In this document: positions 25,314 to 34,738 of the stretch, piece by piece
Layout: the number at the start of each line of letters is the position of its first letter
How positions within the stretch are numbered: position 1 is the stretch's first letter
Source: Gemella sp041433685
Lineage (GTDB): Bacteria; Bacillota; Bacilli; Staphylococcales; Gemellaceae
DNA: 64,000 bases
Assembly (NCBI RefSeq): GCF_041433685.1
Contig: NZ_JAPWBZ010000002.1
Location: forward strand, 62,001 to 126,000
Direction: 5' to 3'
The notes under the pieces: generated by a model
What the model was told of the DNA's origin: nothing
Databases searched by the model: none
Seen by the model: only the letters and a program-made list of their open reading frames with translations
Translations under genes and position numbers: made by a program

Positions 25314-26240
25314 ATGAAAATTATTTTAATTACTGGATTTTTAGGAGCAGGGAAAACGCGATTTATTAAAACATTAGTTGAAAAAACAACTAAAAGTATT
25401 GTTATTTTAGAAAATGAGTTTGGTGATTTAAATCTTGATGGTGAATATTTAAAAAATAATAATAACAATCAAGATGATATTAAGGTTTGGGAATTGACTA
25501 ATGGATGTATATGTTGTTCAACTAATCTTGACTTTACACACTCTATACTTACAATAGCAAATACTATAAACCCTGAATTTTTAATTATTGAACCTAGTGG
25601 TGTAGCAAAAATTAAAAATATTATAAAAAAAATAAAAACTATTAGTTATGAAAGAATTGAATTGGGATTACCAATATTAATAGTAGATTCAAAAAATTTA
25701 GATAATGTACTGAATAATTATAATGATTATTTAAGTGATGAGCTTAAATACAATGGATTAGTAGTAGTTAGTAAATCTGAAAGTATGACAGAGCAAGAGT
25801 TTTTAGAAATAAAAAATATATTAAATGTTGATAATAAATCGGTATTTCCATTAGCGCACTATTCTAAATGGGAAGATGATATTTGGGAATATATATTTAA
25901 TACAAGTGGTACAATTGAGAAAATAGGAAACGAGCTATCATTAAGGCTAAAGGTAAATAAAAATAAAATTGAGAAAAAATTAGACCAGTATACTATTGAA
26001 AATATACAAATAAATTCACTAGATAAGCTTAGTTATTTACTTCTTTATCTGATGTCTAAAAGATTAGGTAATATAGAAAGAGTTAAAGGATATCTAACAA
26101 TAAAAAATAACAACTATAAATTTGATTTAGTTGGAACTAACTATGAGATTACTGGAAGTGAAGAGACATTTGGTAATAATGTTGTAATTATTGGTACAGA
26201 TTTAAAAAAAGATAAATTAAAAACCTTGTTCATAGATTAA
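25314..26240 (+). CDS. G3E GTPase, CobW/YjiA metallochaperone family
   Basis: 308-aa P-loop GTPase of the COG0523 (CobW) family. Walker A is GFLGAGKT at residues 8-15; the metal-binding CxCC motif is TNGCICCS near residues 62-69; the ENEFGDLN and EPSGVA motifs are family hallmarks; the guanine motif is seen as VVSKSE, a variant of NKxD (SKSE). Members deliver zinc or other metals to target enzymes. It lies 56 bp after a zinc alcohol dehydrogenase with only a weak hairpin between, so that enzyme is a possible client. Only GGTGG precedes the ATG. Confidence 0.85.
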   Translation: MKIILITGFLGAGKTRFIKTLVEKTTKSIVILENEFGDLNLDGEYLKNNNNNQDDIKVWELTNGCICCSTNLDFTHSILTIANTINPEFLIIEPSGVAKIKNIIKKIKTISYERIELGLPILIVDSKNLDNVLNNYNDYLSDELKYNGLVVVSKSESMTEQEFLEIKNILNVDNKSVFPLAHYSKWEDDIWEYIFNTSGTIEKIGNELSLRLKVNKNKIEKKLDQYTIENIQINSLDKLSYLLLYLMSKRLGNIERVKGYLTIKNNNYKFDLVGTNYEITGSEETFGNNVVIIGTDLKKDKLKTLFID

Positions 26241-26253
26241 ACAAGGAATACTA

Positions 26254-26292
26254 TAATAAATTCTAATATAATTAGAATTTATTATTTTTTTA
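26254..26292 (+). terminator. Terminator after G3E GTPase
   Basis: AATAAATTCTAAT and ATTAGAATTTATT arms with an ATA loop, followed by a T-run (26285-26291). Confidence 0.75.
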
Positions 26293-26363
26293 TGTGCGTT
26301 ACTTTCATAAAAACTATATTAATGTTATAATATCAGAAGAACATATAAGTGAAGAGGTGTAAA

Positions 26364-26729
26364 ATGATTTACGGGATAGGTTGTGATATAGTCGATATTC
26401 ATCGCTTCGAAAAGTATGTTGATAATAATAAACGACTAGAAAAATTATATACAAAAAGAGAATTAGATGAGTTTTATAAAATATCTAATCATAGAAGAAA
26501 ATTGGAATTTTTAGCAGGACGTTTTGCAGTGAAAGAAGCAATGTCAAAGGCATTAGGAGTTGGAATTTCGAAAGACTTTTCTTTTCATGATGTAGAGGTA
26601 AAGAAAGATGAATTTGGAAAACCTTATATAGAATATAAGGGCTTTCACACACACCTTACGATAAGTCATACTGATTTAACTGTGGTCGCATTTGTTATTT
26701 TAGAAAAAGGGGGACAAAACGATGATTAA
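26364..26729 (+). CDS. acpS: Holo-[acyl-carrier-protein] synthase
   Basis: Transfers phosphopantetheine from CoA to acyl carrier protein. I start at the ATG at 26364 (121 aa, MIYGIGCDIVDIHRFEK), with AGAGGTG 5 bp upstream; a longer GTG reading includes the ribosome site. Metal-binding residues are visible: D8 in GCDIVDI and E in RFAVKEAMSKALG near residue 58. It overlaps alr by 8 bp, the same acpS-alr pairing as in Bacillus and Staphylococcus. Confidence 0.95.
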   Translation: MIYGIGCDIVDIHRFEKYVDNNKRLEKLYTKRELDEFYKISNHRRKLEFLAGRFAVKEAMSKALGVGISKDFSFHDVEVKKDEFGKPYIEYKGFHTHLTISHTDLTVVAFVILEKGGQNDD

Positions 26730-27849
26730 TGATAGACCAACATATTTACGAGTAGATTTAGATGCGTTATTAAATAACTATAGAAAACTAGATAAACTTA
26801 ACGAATCAAAAACTAGTTTAGCGGTAGTTAAAGCTGACTCTTATGGATTAGGAGCAAAAGTTATTGCAGATCATTTATATAAAAATGGGGTAAGACATTT
26901 TGCGGTTGCAACACTTGAGGAAGCACTTGAATTAAAAGAATATATTAAAGAAAGTTTACTTTTAGTATTAGGTGTAACTAATCCTAAAAATGTAAAATAT
27001 GCAGTAGAAAATAATATATCTTTAACTTGCCCTTCAAAAGAGTGGCTTGTGGAAACACTTAAAGAGCTTGATAAAATTGATGGTAAATTAAAAGTTCATA
27101 TTAAACTTGAAACGGGTATGAATAGAATAGGAACATCTGAGACAGAGGAGCTTATGAAAATTCATAATCTTTTCTACTCTGAGAAAGTGGAATTTGAAGG
27201 AATATTCTCTCATTATTCTAATGCAGATGGTGAAGATAATGAATATGATGATTATCAAACAGCTAATTTTAATAGATTGGTTAAGTTATTTAAACTTAAA
27301 CCTAAGTATATTCATATTGAAAATTCAGCGGGAACAATAAAATATAGTGATAGAGATGATATTTGTAATCTGTCGAGAATAGGTATAGCTTTATATGGAT
27401 GTTACCCAAGTTCAAATATAGAAAAATTGAATAAGTTATCATTAGAACCAGTAGCATCATTAGTTAGTAAAGTTACTCATGTGAAAAAATTACCTAAAGG
27501 TACAAAAATTGGATATGGGATTTCTTATGAAACTCAAGAAGATGAGTATATTGCTACAATTCCAATAGGCTATGCAGATGGTTTATTAAGAAGAGCACAA
27601 GGCTTTAAACTGAATGTAGCGGGAGAAGAATGTGAAATTGTAGGAAGAGTATGTATGGATCAACTGATGGTTAGATGCTCAGAAAATATTAAAGTGGGGG
27701 ATAATGTTCTTGTCTTCGGTGAATACAATAATCAAAAAATTTCAGTAGATGATTTTGCTGATTATCAAAAAACTATTAGTTATGAGATATTTTGTTGTAT
27801 AAATCGTAGAGTACCAAGAAAATATTACTTAAACAATACGGAGTTATAG
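26722..27849 (+). CDS. alr: Alanine racemase
   Basis: PLP enzyme making D-alanine for peptidoglycan and teichoic acid. The PLP lysine is K37 in AVVKADSYGLG. The catalytic tyrosine lies in KIGYGISYETQ near residue 266. The motif RIGIALYGCYP near residue 219 is standard. 375 aa is normal. It starts inside acpS and is followed 1 bp later by tex. Works upstream of ddl and murF, both encoded further on in this window on the other strand. Confidence 0.96.
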   Translation: MINDRPTYLRVDLDALLNNYRKLDKLNESKTSLAVVKADSYGLGAKVIADHLYKNGVRHFAVATLEEALELKEYIKESLLLVLGVTNPKNVKYAVENNISLTCPSKEWLVETLKELDKIDGKLKVHIKLETGMNRIGTSETEELMKIHNLFYSEKVEFEGIFSHYSNADGEDNEYDDYQTANFNRLVKLFKLKPKYIHIENSAGTIKYSDRDDICNLSRIGIALYGCYPSSNIEKLNKLSLEPVASLVSKVTHVKKLPKGTKIGYGISYETQEDEYIATIPIGYADGLLRRAQGFKLNVAGEECEIVGRVCMDQLMVRCSENIKVGDNVLVFGEYNNQKISVDDFADYQKTISYEIFCCINRRVPRKYYLNNTEL

Positions 27850-27850
27850 A

Positions 27851-30019
27851 ATGTACGGAATTATTACAAAAAATCTAGCTAATAAGCTAAAGATAAATGA
27901 AAAGTATGTTACTAATGTACTTAATTTACTTGAAGAGGGTAATACAATAGCTTTTATAGCGAGGTATCGAAAGGAGCTAACTAATTCTTTAGATGAAGTT
28001 GCTATAAAACAAATTCAAGATGAATTTAATTATTTAAAGTCACTTGAAGAAAGAAAAGAAGAAGTAATTAGATTAATATCAGAAAAAGGTTTATTAACGG
28101 ATGAACTAAAAAAAGATATTTTAGTTCAAGAAAAATTACAAAGAGTAGAAGATTTATATCGCCCATTTAAAGAGAAAAAACGAACTAAAGCGACAATAGC
28201 AAAAGAAAAAGGTTTAGAAAATTTAGCTAACTTTATATTAAAATTACCTAAGAAATTAGAAGATTTAAATAAAGAAGCTGAAAAGTATATAAGTGAAGAA
28301 AAAGAAGTAAATAGCATTGAAGATGCTATTACTTATGCTTTAGATATTATTGCAGAGAATATTTCAGATAATGCAAAATACCGAGAATATGTATTAGAAA
28401 ACACAAGAAAATTCGGCCAAATTACAGCTAGTGTAAAAAAAGATGGTGAGAAAAAAGATGAAAATGGTACATATAAAAATTATTATGAATATGGTGAACA
28501 AGTTTCAAAAATAGCTTCACATAGGATATTAGCACTAAATAGGGCAGAAAAAGAAGGTATTATCCGAGTTAGCATAGAAAATGACAAAGAAAGATTATAC
28601 AATTACATCCTTCGTGGGTTAACAAGAAATTATCCAACGGAAATAAATGAACTATTATTAGAGTGTATTGCTGATAGTATGAAACGTTTAATTTATCCGT
28701 CAATTGAAAGAGAAATTCGTAGTGATTTAACTAAAAAAGCTGAGGAAGATTCAGTGGTCATTTTCTCTGAAAATCTAAAGCAACTGTTAATGCAAAGCCC
28801 ACTAAAAAACAAAAAAGTTCTAGGTATAGATCCGGCATTTAGAACAGGGTGCAAAATGGCGATAGTAGATGAATATGGTAATTTTATAGATAAAATGGTT
28901 ATTTATCCACATAAGCCTGCTTCAGCTGAAAAACAAGAAAAATCAAAAAAAGATTTAATTAAATTTATTAATAAGCACAATATTAATTTGATTGCTATCG
29001 GTAACGGGACAGCCTCACGAGAAACTGAAAAATTTGTAGTTGATACTTTAAAAGAAGCGGGATTAAAATTAGATTACGTAATAGTTAATGAAGCAGGAGC
29101 AAGTGTTTATTCTGCTAGTGAGGTAGCTCGTGAAGAATTTCCTGACTTTAATGTGGAAGAAAGAAGTGCAGTATCTATTGCACGTCGTATTCAAGATCCA
29201 CTTAGTGAGCTTGTGAAAATTGATCCAAAATCAATAGGTGTGGGGCAATATCAACATGATATAACTCCAAAGTACTTAGAAAAAGAATTAACATTTGTTG
29301 TAGAGACAGCTGTTAACAAAGTTGGGGTCAATGTAAATACAGCATCAGTTTCACTATTGTCTTATGTATCAGGAGTTAATAAGCAAATTGCTAAAAATAT
29401 CGTGGCTTATCGACAGGAAAATGGGAAGATAGAAACTATTAAAGAAATTGCCAAAGTTCCTAGATTAGGTAAGAAGACTTTTGAACAATGTGTAGGTTTC
29501 TTTAGAATACCAGATAGTAAAAATATATTTGATGCAACAGGTATTCACCCAGAGAGTTATAAAGCAGCAGAGGCATTACTTAAAGAGCTAAATCTATCTA
29601 CAAAAGAAGTAGGTACAGAAGAATTTTCTAGTATTGTAGATAGTGTTGATAAAAAACAGCTGGCTGAAAAAATTGGTATTGGTATAGAAACTCTTGAAGA
29701 TATTATAAAAGATTTAAAACAGCCTCTTCGAGATGAGCGTGAATCTTTTGCTAAACCATTGCTCAAATCAGATATACTTACAATTGATGATCTTCAAGTT
29801 GGTGTTAAGTTAGCCGGTACAGTAAGGAATATCACACAATTTGGGGCATTTATTGATATTGGATTAAAACAGGATGCAATGGTTCATGTTTCTAAAATTA
29901 GTAAAAACTATATTAAAAATCCACTAGATGTTCTTAGTGTAGGGCAAATTATTGATGTTTACGTTATAGACATAGATAAACAAAGAGGCCGTGTTGCACT
30001 AGCAATGTTTAAAGATTAA
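27851..30019 (+). CDS. tex: Tex family transcription accessory protein
   Basis: 722-aa RNA-binding protein of the Tex/Spt6 family. The N-terminal helical Tex region (FIARYRKELTNSLDEVAIKQI) is followed by an RNase H-like fold (VLGIDPAFRTGCKMAIVDEYG near residue 324), HhH helices (KVGVNVNTASVSLLSYVSG near residue 491), and a C-terminal S1 domain beginning VGVKLAGTVRNITQFGAFIDIG near residue 651. Likely acts on transcription or RNA quality control. Immediately follows alr. Confidence 0.94.
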   Translation: MYGIITKNLANKLKINEKYVTNVLNLLEEGNTIAFIARYRKELTNSLDEVAIKQIQDEFNYLKSLEERKEEVIRLISEKGLLTDELKKDILVQEKLQRVEDLYRPFKEKKRTKATIAKEKGLENLANFILKLPKKLEDLNKEAEKYISEEKEVNSIEDAITYALDIIAENISDNAKYREYVLENTRKFGQITASVKKDGEKKDENGTYKNYYEYGEQVSKIASHRILALNRAEKEGIIRVSIENDKERLYNYILRGLTRNYPTEINELLLECIADSMKRLIYPSIEREIRSDLTKKAEEDSVVIFSENLKQLLMQSPLKNKKVLGIDPAFRTGCKMAIVDEYGNFIDKMVIYPHKPASAEKQEKSKKDLIKFINKHNINLIAIGNGTASRETEKFVVDTLKEAGLKLDYVIVNEAGASVYSASEVAREEFPDFNVEERSAVSIARRIQDPLSELVKIDPKSIGVGQYQHDITPKYLEKELTFVVETAVNKVGVNVNTASVSLLSYVSGVNKQIAKNIVAYRQENGKIETIKEIAKVPRLGKKTFEQCVGFFRIPDSKNIFDATGIHPESYKAAEALLKELNLSTKEVGTEEFSSIVDSVDKKQLAEKIGIGIETLEDIIKDLKQPLRDERESFAKPLLKSDILTIDDLQVGVKLAGTVRNITQFGAFIDIGLKQDAMVHVSKISKNYIKNPLDVLSVGQIIDVYVIDIDKQRGRVALAMFKD

Positions 30020-30030
30020 AGGAGGTAAAA

Positions 30031-31866
30031 ATGAGTAATAACAAAGCCAAATACCTTCCGAGTATAGATAGTTTGAGGGCATTAGCAGTACTAGCAGTTA
30101 TTATTTATCATATTGATGTAAATTACTTACCTGGTGGTTTTTTAGGTGTTGACTTATTTTTTGTTTTATCAGGATATTTAATTAGTTCGTTAATAATAAA
30201 AGAATATAAAAAAACGGGGACGCTTAATTTATACAATTTCTATATGAGAAGGGCTCGCCGATTATTACCAGCTGTTTATTTTATGATAACAGTTTGTTTG
30301 GTGTTTATGGTATTGTTTAATGGAGTACTACTTCGTAAAAGTCACCTTGACGCTGTATTTGGTTATATTTATTCAAGTAATTGGTGGTATATTTTTCATA
30401 AGCTAAACTATTTTGATAGTTTTGGAGCACAAAGCCCATTTAAACATTTATGGTCACTTGCTATAGAAGAACAGTTCTATATGTTTTTCCCGCTAATATT
30501 TTTAATATTTAATCGTAGAAAAAAAGAAGAGGGGAAAGGGCCGTCATTAAATAAAAATTTTTTATATATTGTACTAGGGTTAATTTTAATATCACTGATA
30601 ATACATATATTATTATTTGATATTAATAATATAAATAGAATTTACTTTGGAACTGATACGCGAGCATTTTCATTATTAGTTGGTGTAGTTGGGGCGTTAC
30701 TTTATCCAATCGATAAATTATCGAACCCAACCAACTCTAAAGAAAATTTAGCATATAGTGTAGTTTCTATTATTTCAATATCTATATTAATAACAATAAT
30801 GTTCTATACAACCGAATATAATATATGGTTGTATAGGGGAGGATTTTTATTAGTTGCTGTTTTGGGGTTAATAATAATTATAAGTAGTGGAAAGCAGCAT
30901 ACATTTATATCAAAAGCACTGTCATTTAAACCGATTGTGTTTATAGGAAAAATTTCATATAGTTTATACTTATGGCATTTCCCAATTATTGTATTAACAA
31001 CACCAGTATCTGAAATAGGAAATCCAAATTTATTTTATGTTACTTTAAGAATTATTTTAACATTTATAGCAGCCACACTAAGTTATTTAGTTGTAGAAAC
31101 ACCAATTAGGAAATTAGGTTTTGTTAATTATATTAATTTGGTATATAAGAAATTGTTAAAACTCCGATTAAATATAAAACGTGGAGTAGCTTCAAGCTTT
31201 GTAGTCATATTAATATTATTTGTGATGGGATTATTTGGAAAAGGTATCCCGTTCCTTTCAACAGCTTTTGTAAAAGAAATGGATACAAATAAAGAAAGTC
31301 AATTTGTAAATAATGATAAAAATGCAGACAATAATTCTGATTCATCGGAAGATAAGAAAGGTAATGACCAAAATAAAGAAGAGAAAAAATATAGTACATT
31401 ATTAATAATTGGTGATTCTCTAACAGTTGATATAGGTGAAAAATTAAAAGAAAAATACCCAGGCGCTATTATTGATGGGAAAATTAGTCGCCAATTAACA
31501 GCGGCAACCACAACTGCTCAAAATTATACTAAGTATAATAGTGAGAACACAGCCGTTATATTTCAATTAGGAACTAATGGTCCATTTACAGAAGGGCAAG
31601 CTGAAGAGTTAATTAAACTTTTTGATAAATCAGATATTTATTTTGTTAATGTAAAAGTACCACGTGCATGGGAAAAGACAGTTAATACAGCTCTAAATGA
31701 CCTTAAAGAAAAGCACCAAAATATTACTATAGTAGACTGGTATACTGTGGCAAATTCACAAGGTGATTATTTCGAACCTGATAGAGTGCATTTAAACCAG
31801 AATGGAATAGCAGAGATGATAAATTCGATTGAAAAGAGTTTAAAACATCCAGTAGAAATAAAGTAA
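30031..31866 (+). CDS. oatA: Membrane acyltransferase with SGNH domain (OatA-like)
   Basis: 611-aa two-domain protein. The N-terminal half is an acyltransferase-3 membrane domain with about ten helices and the hallmark PSIDSLRALAVLAVIIYH and GGFLGVDLFFVLSGYLIS motifs. The external C-terminal domain is an SGNH hydrolase/transferase: block I IGDSLTVDIG near residue 460, the LGTNG block near 515, and the catalytic DRVHLN near 589. This layout matches OatA, which O-acetylates MurNAc and blocks lysozyme. Other substrates are possible. AAAGGAGG lies upstream; it may be cotranscribed with tex. Confidence 0.86.
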   Translation: MSNNKAKYLPSIDSLRALAVLAVIIYHIDVNYLPGGFLGVDLFFVLSGYLISSLIIKEYKKTGTLNLYNFYMRRARRLLPAVYFMITVCLVFMVLFNGVLLRKSHLDAVFGYIYSSNWWYIFHKLNYFDSFGAQSPFKHLWSLAIEEQFYMFFPLIFLIFNRRKKEEGKGPSLNKNFLYIVLGLILISLIIHILLFDINNINRIYFGTDTRAFSLLVGVVGALLYPIDKLSNPTNSKENLAYSVVSIISISILITIMFYTTEYNIWLYRGGFLLVAVLGLIIIISSGKQHTFISKALSFKPIVFIGKISYSLYLWHFPIIVLTTPVSEIGNPNLFYVTLRIILTFIAATLSYLVVETPIRKLGFVNYINLVYKKLLKLRLNIKRGVASSFVVILILFVMGLFGKGIPFLSTAFVKEMDTNKESQFVNNDKNADNNSDSSEDKKGNDQNKEEKKYSTLLIIGDSLTVDIGEKLKEKYPGAIIDGKISRQLTAATTTAQNYTKYNSENTAVIFQLGTNGPFTEGQAEELIKLFDKSDIYFVNVKVPRAWEKTVNTALNDLKEKHQNITIVDWYTVANSQGDYFEPDRVHLNQNGIAEMINSIEKSLKHPVEIK

Positions 31867-31870
31867 ATAT

Positions 31871-31909
31871 AAGGCTTTGAGATGAAAATACTCAAAGTCT
31901 TATATTTCT
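31871..31909 (+). terminator. Probable terminator after oatA-like gene
   Basis: AAGGCTTTGAG (31871-31881) and CTCAAAGTCTT (31891-31901), one mismatch, then a T-rich tail. Confidence 0.65.
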
Positions 31910-31940
31910 AACTAGTAATAATGGGACTTTTATTCCCCCA

Positions 31941-31970
31941 TTGAAAAATAAATATAATATATGTTATAAT
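31941..31970 (+). promoter_or_regulatory. Sigma-A promoter for gltX
   Basis: TTGAAA (31941-31946), 18-bp spacer, TATAAT (31965-31970), 41 bp before the gltX ATG. Confidence 0.7.
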
Positions 31971-32011
31971 TATTAAGTATATAAATTTTAAAAGATTAAA
32001 AGGAGATAACT

Positions 32012-33475
32012 ATGACAAAAGTAAGAGTAAGATATGCACCATCTCCAACAGGAAACTTACATATCGGAAATGCAAGAACAGCATTATTCAACTATTTATT
32101 TGCGAAACACTATGGAGGAGACTTCATTTTAAGAATCGAAGATACTGATTTCAAACGTAATAAAGAAGAAGGAGAACGTAGCCAGCTTAAATATATGGAC
32201 TGGTTAGGTCTTGACTATGACGAAGGTATTGGAAAAGAAAAAGAATTTGGTCCATATCGTCAATCAGAAAGAATAGAAATCTATCAAAAATATGCAGAGC
32301 AACTTTTAACAGAAGATAAAGCGTATAAATGTTACATGACAGCAGAAGAGTTAGAAGCAGAAAGGGAAGAACAAATTGCAAATGGTTTGCCACCACGTTA
32401 TAGTGGGAAACATGCTCACCTTACAAAAGAGGAACAAGAGCAATTTGAAAAAGAAGGACGTAAACCATCTATCCGTATTCGTGTACCCCAAGATAGAGCC
32501 TATAGTTTTAACGATATGGTAAAAGGTGAACTATCATTTGAAGGAAAAGATTTTGGAGATTTTGTTATTGTAAAAAATGATGGAGTAGCGACTTATAACT
32601 TTGCAGTAGCAATCGATGATCACTTGATGGAAATTTCTCACGTTCTTCGTGGAGATGATCATGTATCCAATACACCAAAACAATTAGTAGTTTATGAAGC
32701 GTTAGGTTTTAAGCCACCAGTTTTTGGGCATATGACACTTATTGTTAATGAAAATAAGAAAAAATTATCTAAACGAGATGAAACAATTATCCAATTTATT
32801 GAACAATATGATGATTTAGGATATTTACCTGAAGCATTATTCAATTTTATTACATTATTAGGTTGGTCACCAGAAGGAGAACAAGAAATCTTTACAAGAG
32901 AAGAATTTGTTAAGATTTTTGATGAGAAACGTTTAAGTAAATCTCCAGCGTTCTTTGATAACAATAAACTTACATGGATTAACAATCAGTACATTAAAGC
33001 TCAACCTATAGAAAGAATCGTAAACTTAGCTTTACCATTCTTTGTAAAAGAAGGTGTAGCAACTCAAGAAGAAGTTGATAATAACAGAGCATGGTTTGAA
33101 AAATTAATTTCTTTATATCAACCACAAATGAGTTATGGTGCTGAAATCGTAGAATTAACAAAACAATTCTTTGTTGAAGAAATTAAATTTGATAAAGAAG
33201 AACTAGAAATTTTAAAACAAGAAACAACAGTAGCTGTATTTGAAGATTTCTTAGAAAAATTAGAAGTAGCAGGAGACTTTACTTCTGAAAACATTAAAAC
33301 TTTAATAAAAACTATTCAAAAAGATACAGGTGTGAAAGGTAAAAACCTATTTATGCCGATAAGAATAGCTTCAACTGGTTCTATGCACGGACCTGAATTA
33401 AATACAAGTTTAGAATTATTAGGTCGTGATCGTGTAGTAGCACGCGTAAAATCAGCGTTAGAGTTAATTAAATAG
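32012..33475 (+). CDS. gltX: Glutamyl-tRNA synthetase
   Basis: 487-aa class I synthetase that charges tRNA-Glu and, in many Gram-positives, tRNA-Gln before amidation. The HIGH-type motif is PSPTGNLHIGNARTA at residues 10-24, and the KMSKS-type motif is KLSKRDE near residue 253. The C-terminal anticodon-binding helical region follows from about 330. AAAGGAG precedes the ATG. It stands alone here; the usual downstream cysE-cysS are absent. Confidence 0.97.
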   Translation: MTKVRVRYAPSPTGNLHIGNARTALFNYLFAKHYGGDFILRIEDTDFKRNKEEGERSQLKYMDWLGLDYDEGIGKEKEFGPYRQSERIEIYQKYAEQLLTEDKAYKCYMTAEELEAEREEQIANGLPPRYSGKHAHLTKEEQEQFEKEGRKPSIRIRVPQDRAYSFNDMVKGELSFEGKDFGDFVIVKNDGVATYNFAVAIDDHLMEISHVLRGDDHVSNTPKQLVVYEALGFKPPVFGHMTLIVNENKKKLSKRDETIIQFIEQYDDLGYLPEALFNFITLLGWSPEGEQEIFTREEFVKIFDEKRLSKSPAFFDNNKLTWINNQYIKAQPIERIVNLALPFFVKEGVATQEEVDNNRAWFEKLISLYQPQMSYGAEIVELTKQFFVEEIKFDKEELEILKQETTVAVFEDFLEKLEVAGDFTSENIKTLIKTIQKDTGVKGKNLFMPIRIASTGSMHGPELNTSLELLGRDRVVARVKSALELIK

Positions 33476-33485
33476 TTAAAACTAT

Positions 33486-33548
33486 CGAAAAAAAGAGGAG
33501 ATTAAATCTACGATTAATTCAATATGATTTAATCCCACTTTTTTCTTA
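33486..33548 (+). terminator. Terminator after gltX
   Basis: Imperfect inverted repeat: A-run plus AGATTAAATC on the left, GATTTAATCCCAC plus T-run on the right, with a 17-nt loop. Confidence 0.65.
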
Positions 33549-33577
33549 GAAAAATAGCTTAAAGTAAAGAAAAAAAC

Positions 33578-33606
33578 TTGACAATTACACGCAAATAATG
33601 TATCAT
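33578..33606 (+). promoter_or_regulatory. Sigma-A promoter for rplM-rpsI
   Basis: TTGACA (33578-33583), 17-bp spacer, TATCAT (33601-33606). Strong, as expected for ribosomal protein genes. Confidence 0.8.
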
Positions 33607-33612
33607 TATTTA

Positions 33613-33690
33613 CGATATTGTTTATATATCTTCACGAGTAAGCCCCGGAAAACTTAGTCGTTATGACAGATTAAAAACAACATCTAGGAG
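33613..33690 (+). promoter_or_regulatory. Putative L13 ribosomal protein leader
   Basis: About 85 nt of untranslated leader with GC-containing conserved-looking segments (ACGAGTAAGCCCCGG then CTTAGTCG) in otherwise AT-rich DNA, directly upstream of rplM. The position and the stemmed GC blocks fit the L13 leader family described in low-GC Gram-positives, in which the ribosomal protein represses its own mRNA. The match was made by eye, not by a covariance model. Confidence 0.6.
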
Positions 33691-33700
33691 GAAAAAAGAC

Positions 33701-34138
33701 ATGCGTCAAACATATATGGCAAAGCCATCAACTGTAGAAAAAAAATGGTATGTAATCGATGCTGAAGGACAAACTTTAGGTCGCTTATCATCAGAGGTAG
33801 CTTCAATTTTAAGAGGGAAACACAAACCTACTTATACACCACACATCGATACTGGGGATAATGTTATCATTATCAACGCTGAAAAAATTGTGTTAACTGG
33901 TAAAAAATTATCTGATAAAATTTACCGTCGTCACACAATGCACCCAGGTGGGTTAAAAGAAAGAACTGCTGGATTAATGGTAGAAAAATATCCAGAAGAA
34001 CTTTTAGAGTTATCTATTAAAGGTATGTTACCAAAAAATACTTTAGGTAGAGCTCAAGGAATGAAACTTCACGTTTACCGTGGAGCTGAACACCCACATG
34101 CAGCACAAAAACCAGAAAAATACGAATTACGTGGATAA
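33701..34138 (+). CDS. rplM: 50S ribosomal protein L13
   Basis: 145-aa 50S assembly protein. The motif KWYVIDAEGQTLGRLSSEVA near residues 15-34 and the segment KPTYTPHIDTGDNVIIINAE are diagnostic, as is the C-terminal HVYRGAEHPHAAQKPE. AGGAGG precedes the ATG. It is cotranscribed with rpsI, 19 bp downstream, the conserved L13-S9 pair. Confidence 0.98.
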   Translation: MRQTYMAKPSTVEKKWYVIDAEGQTLGRLSSEVASILRGKHKPTYTPHIDTGDNVIIINAEKIVLTGKKLSDKIYRRHTMHPGGLKERTAGLMVEKYPEELLELSIKGMLPKNTLGRAQGMKLHVYRGAEHPHAAQKPEKYELRG

Positions 34139-34157
34139 TATAGGAGGAAATAATTAA

Positions 34158-34550
34158 ATGGCACAAGTAGAATATCGCGGTACAGGACGCCGTAAAAGCT
34201 CAGTAGCACGTGTAAGATTAGTACCTGGAACAGGGAAAGTTGTTATCAACAACAGAGAAATGCGTGAATACTTACCATTAGAATCATTAGTATTAGACTT
34301 AATGCAACCTTTAGAAGTTACATCTACTACAGGTAACTATGACGTTTTAGTTAACGTTAGTGGTGGAGGATATACAGGACAAGCTCAAGCAATCCGTCAC
34401 GGAATTGCACGTGCTTTACTAGAAGTAAATCCAGAATACCGTAAAGATTTAAAACCAGCAGGACTACTAACTCGTGACCCTCGTATGAAAGAACGTAAAA
34501 AATACGGTCTTCGTGGTGCGAGACGTGCTCCTCAATTCTCAAAACGTTAA
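34158..34550 (+). CDS. rpsI: 30S ribosomal protein S9
   Basis: 130-aa 30S protein. It opens with VEYRGTGRRKSSVARVRLVP and ends with the invariant RKKYGLRGARRAPQFSKR tail, whose last residues reach the P-site tRNA. AGGAGG lies upstream. Ends in a terminator. Confidence 0.98.
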   Translation: MAQVEYRGTGRRKSSVARVRLVPGTGKVVINNREMREYLPLESLVLDLMQPLEVTSTTGNYDVLVNVSGGGYTGQAQAIRHGIARALLEVNPEYRKDLKPAGLLTRDPRMKERKKYGLRGARRAPQFSKR

Positions 34551-34576
34551 TATTGGTCTTATATACCAAATACGTC

Positions 34577-34612
34577 AAGACATCAAAGAACTTTCTTTGG
34601 TGTCTTTTTATT
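34577..34612 (+). terminator. Terminator of rplM-rpsI
   Basis: AAGACATCAAAGAA (34577-34590) pairs with TTCTTTGGTGTCTT (34593-34606), then a T-run. Confidence 0.85.
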
Positions 34613-34738
34613 TACAGAATAAGCTTAAAAATATAAGTTTATATTAACAAACTTGACAATAATTATCAAAATTTATATAATATTGAACTATATACTTTTA
34701 TTGACAAGAAGATAGAAAGTAAGTAAGGAGGACTATAC

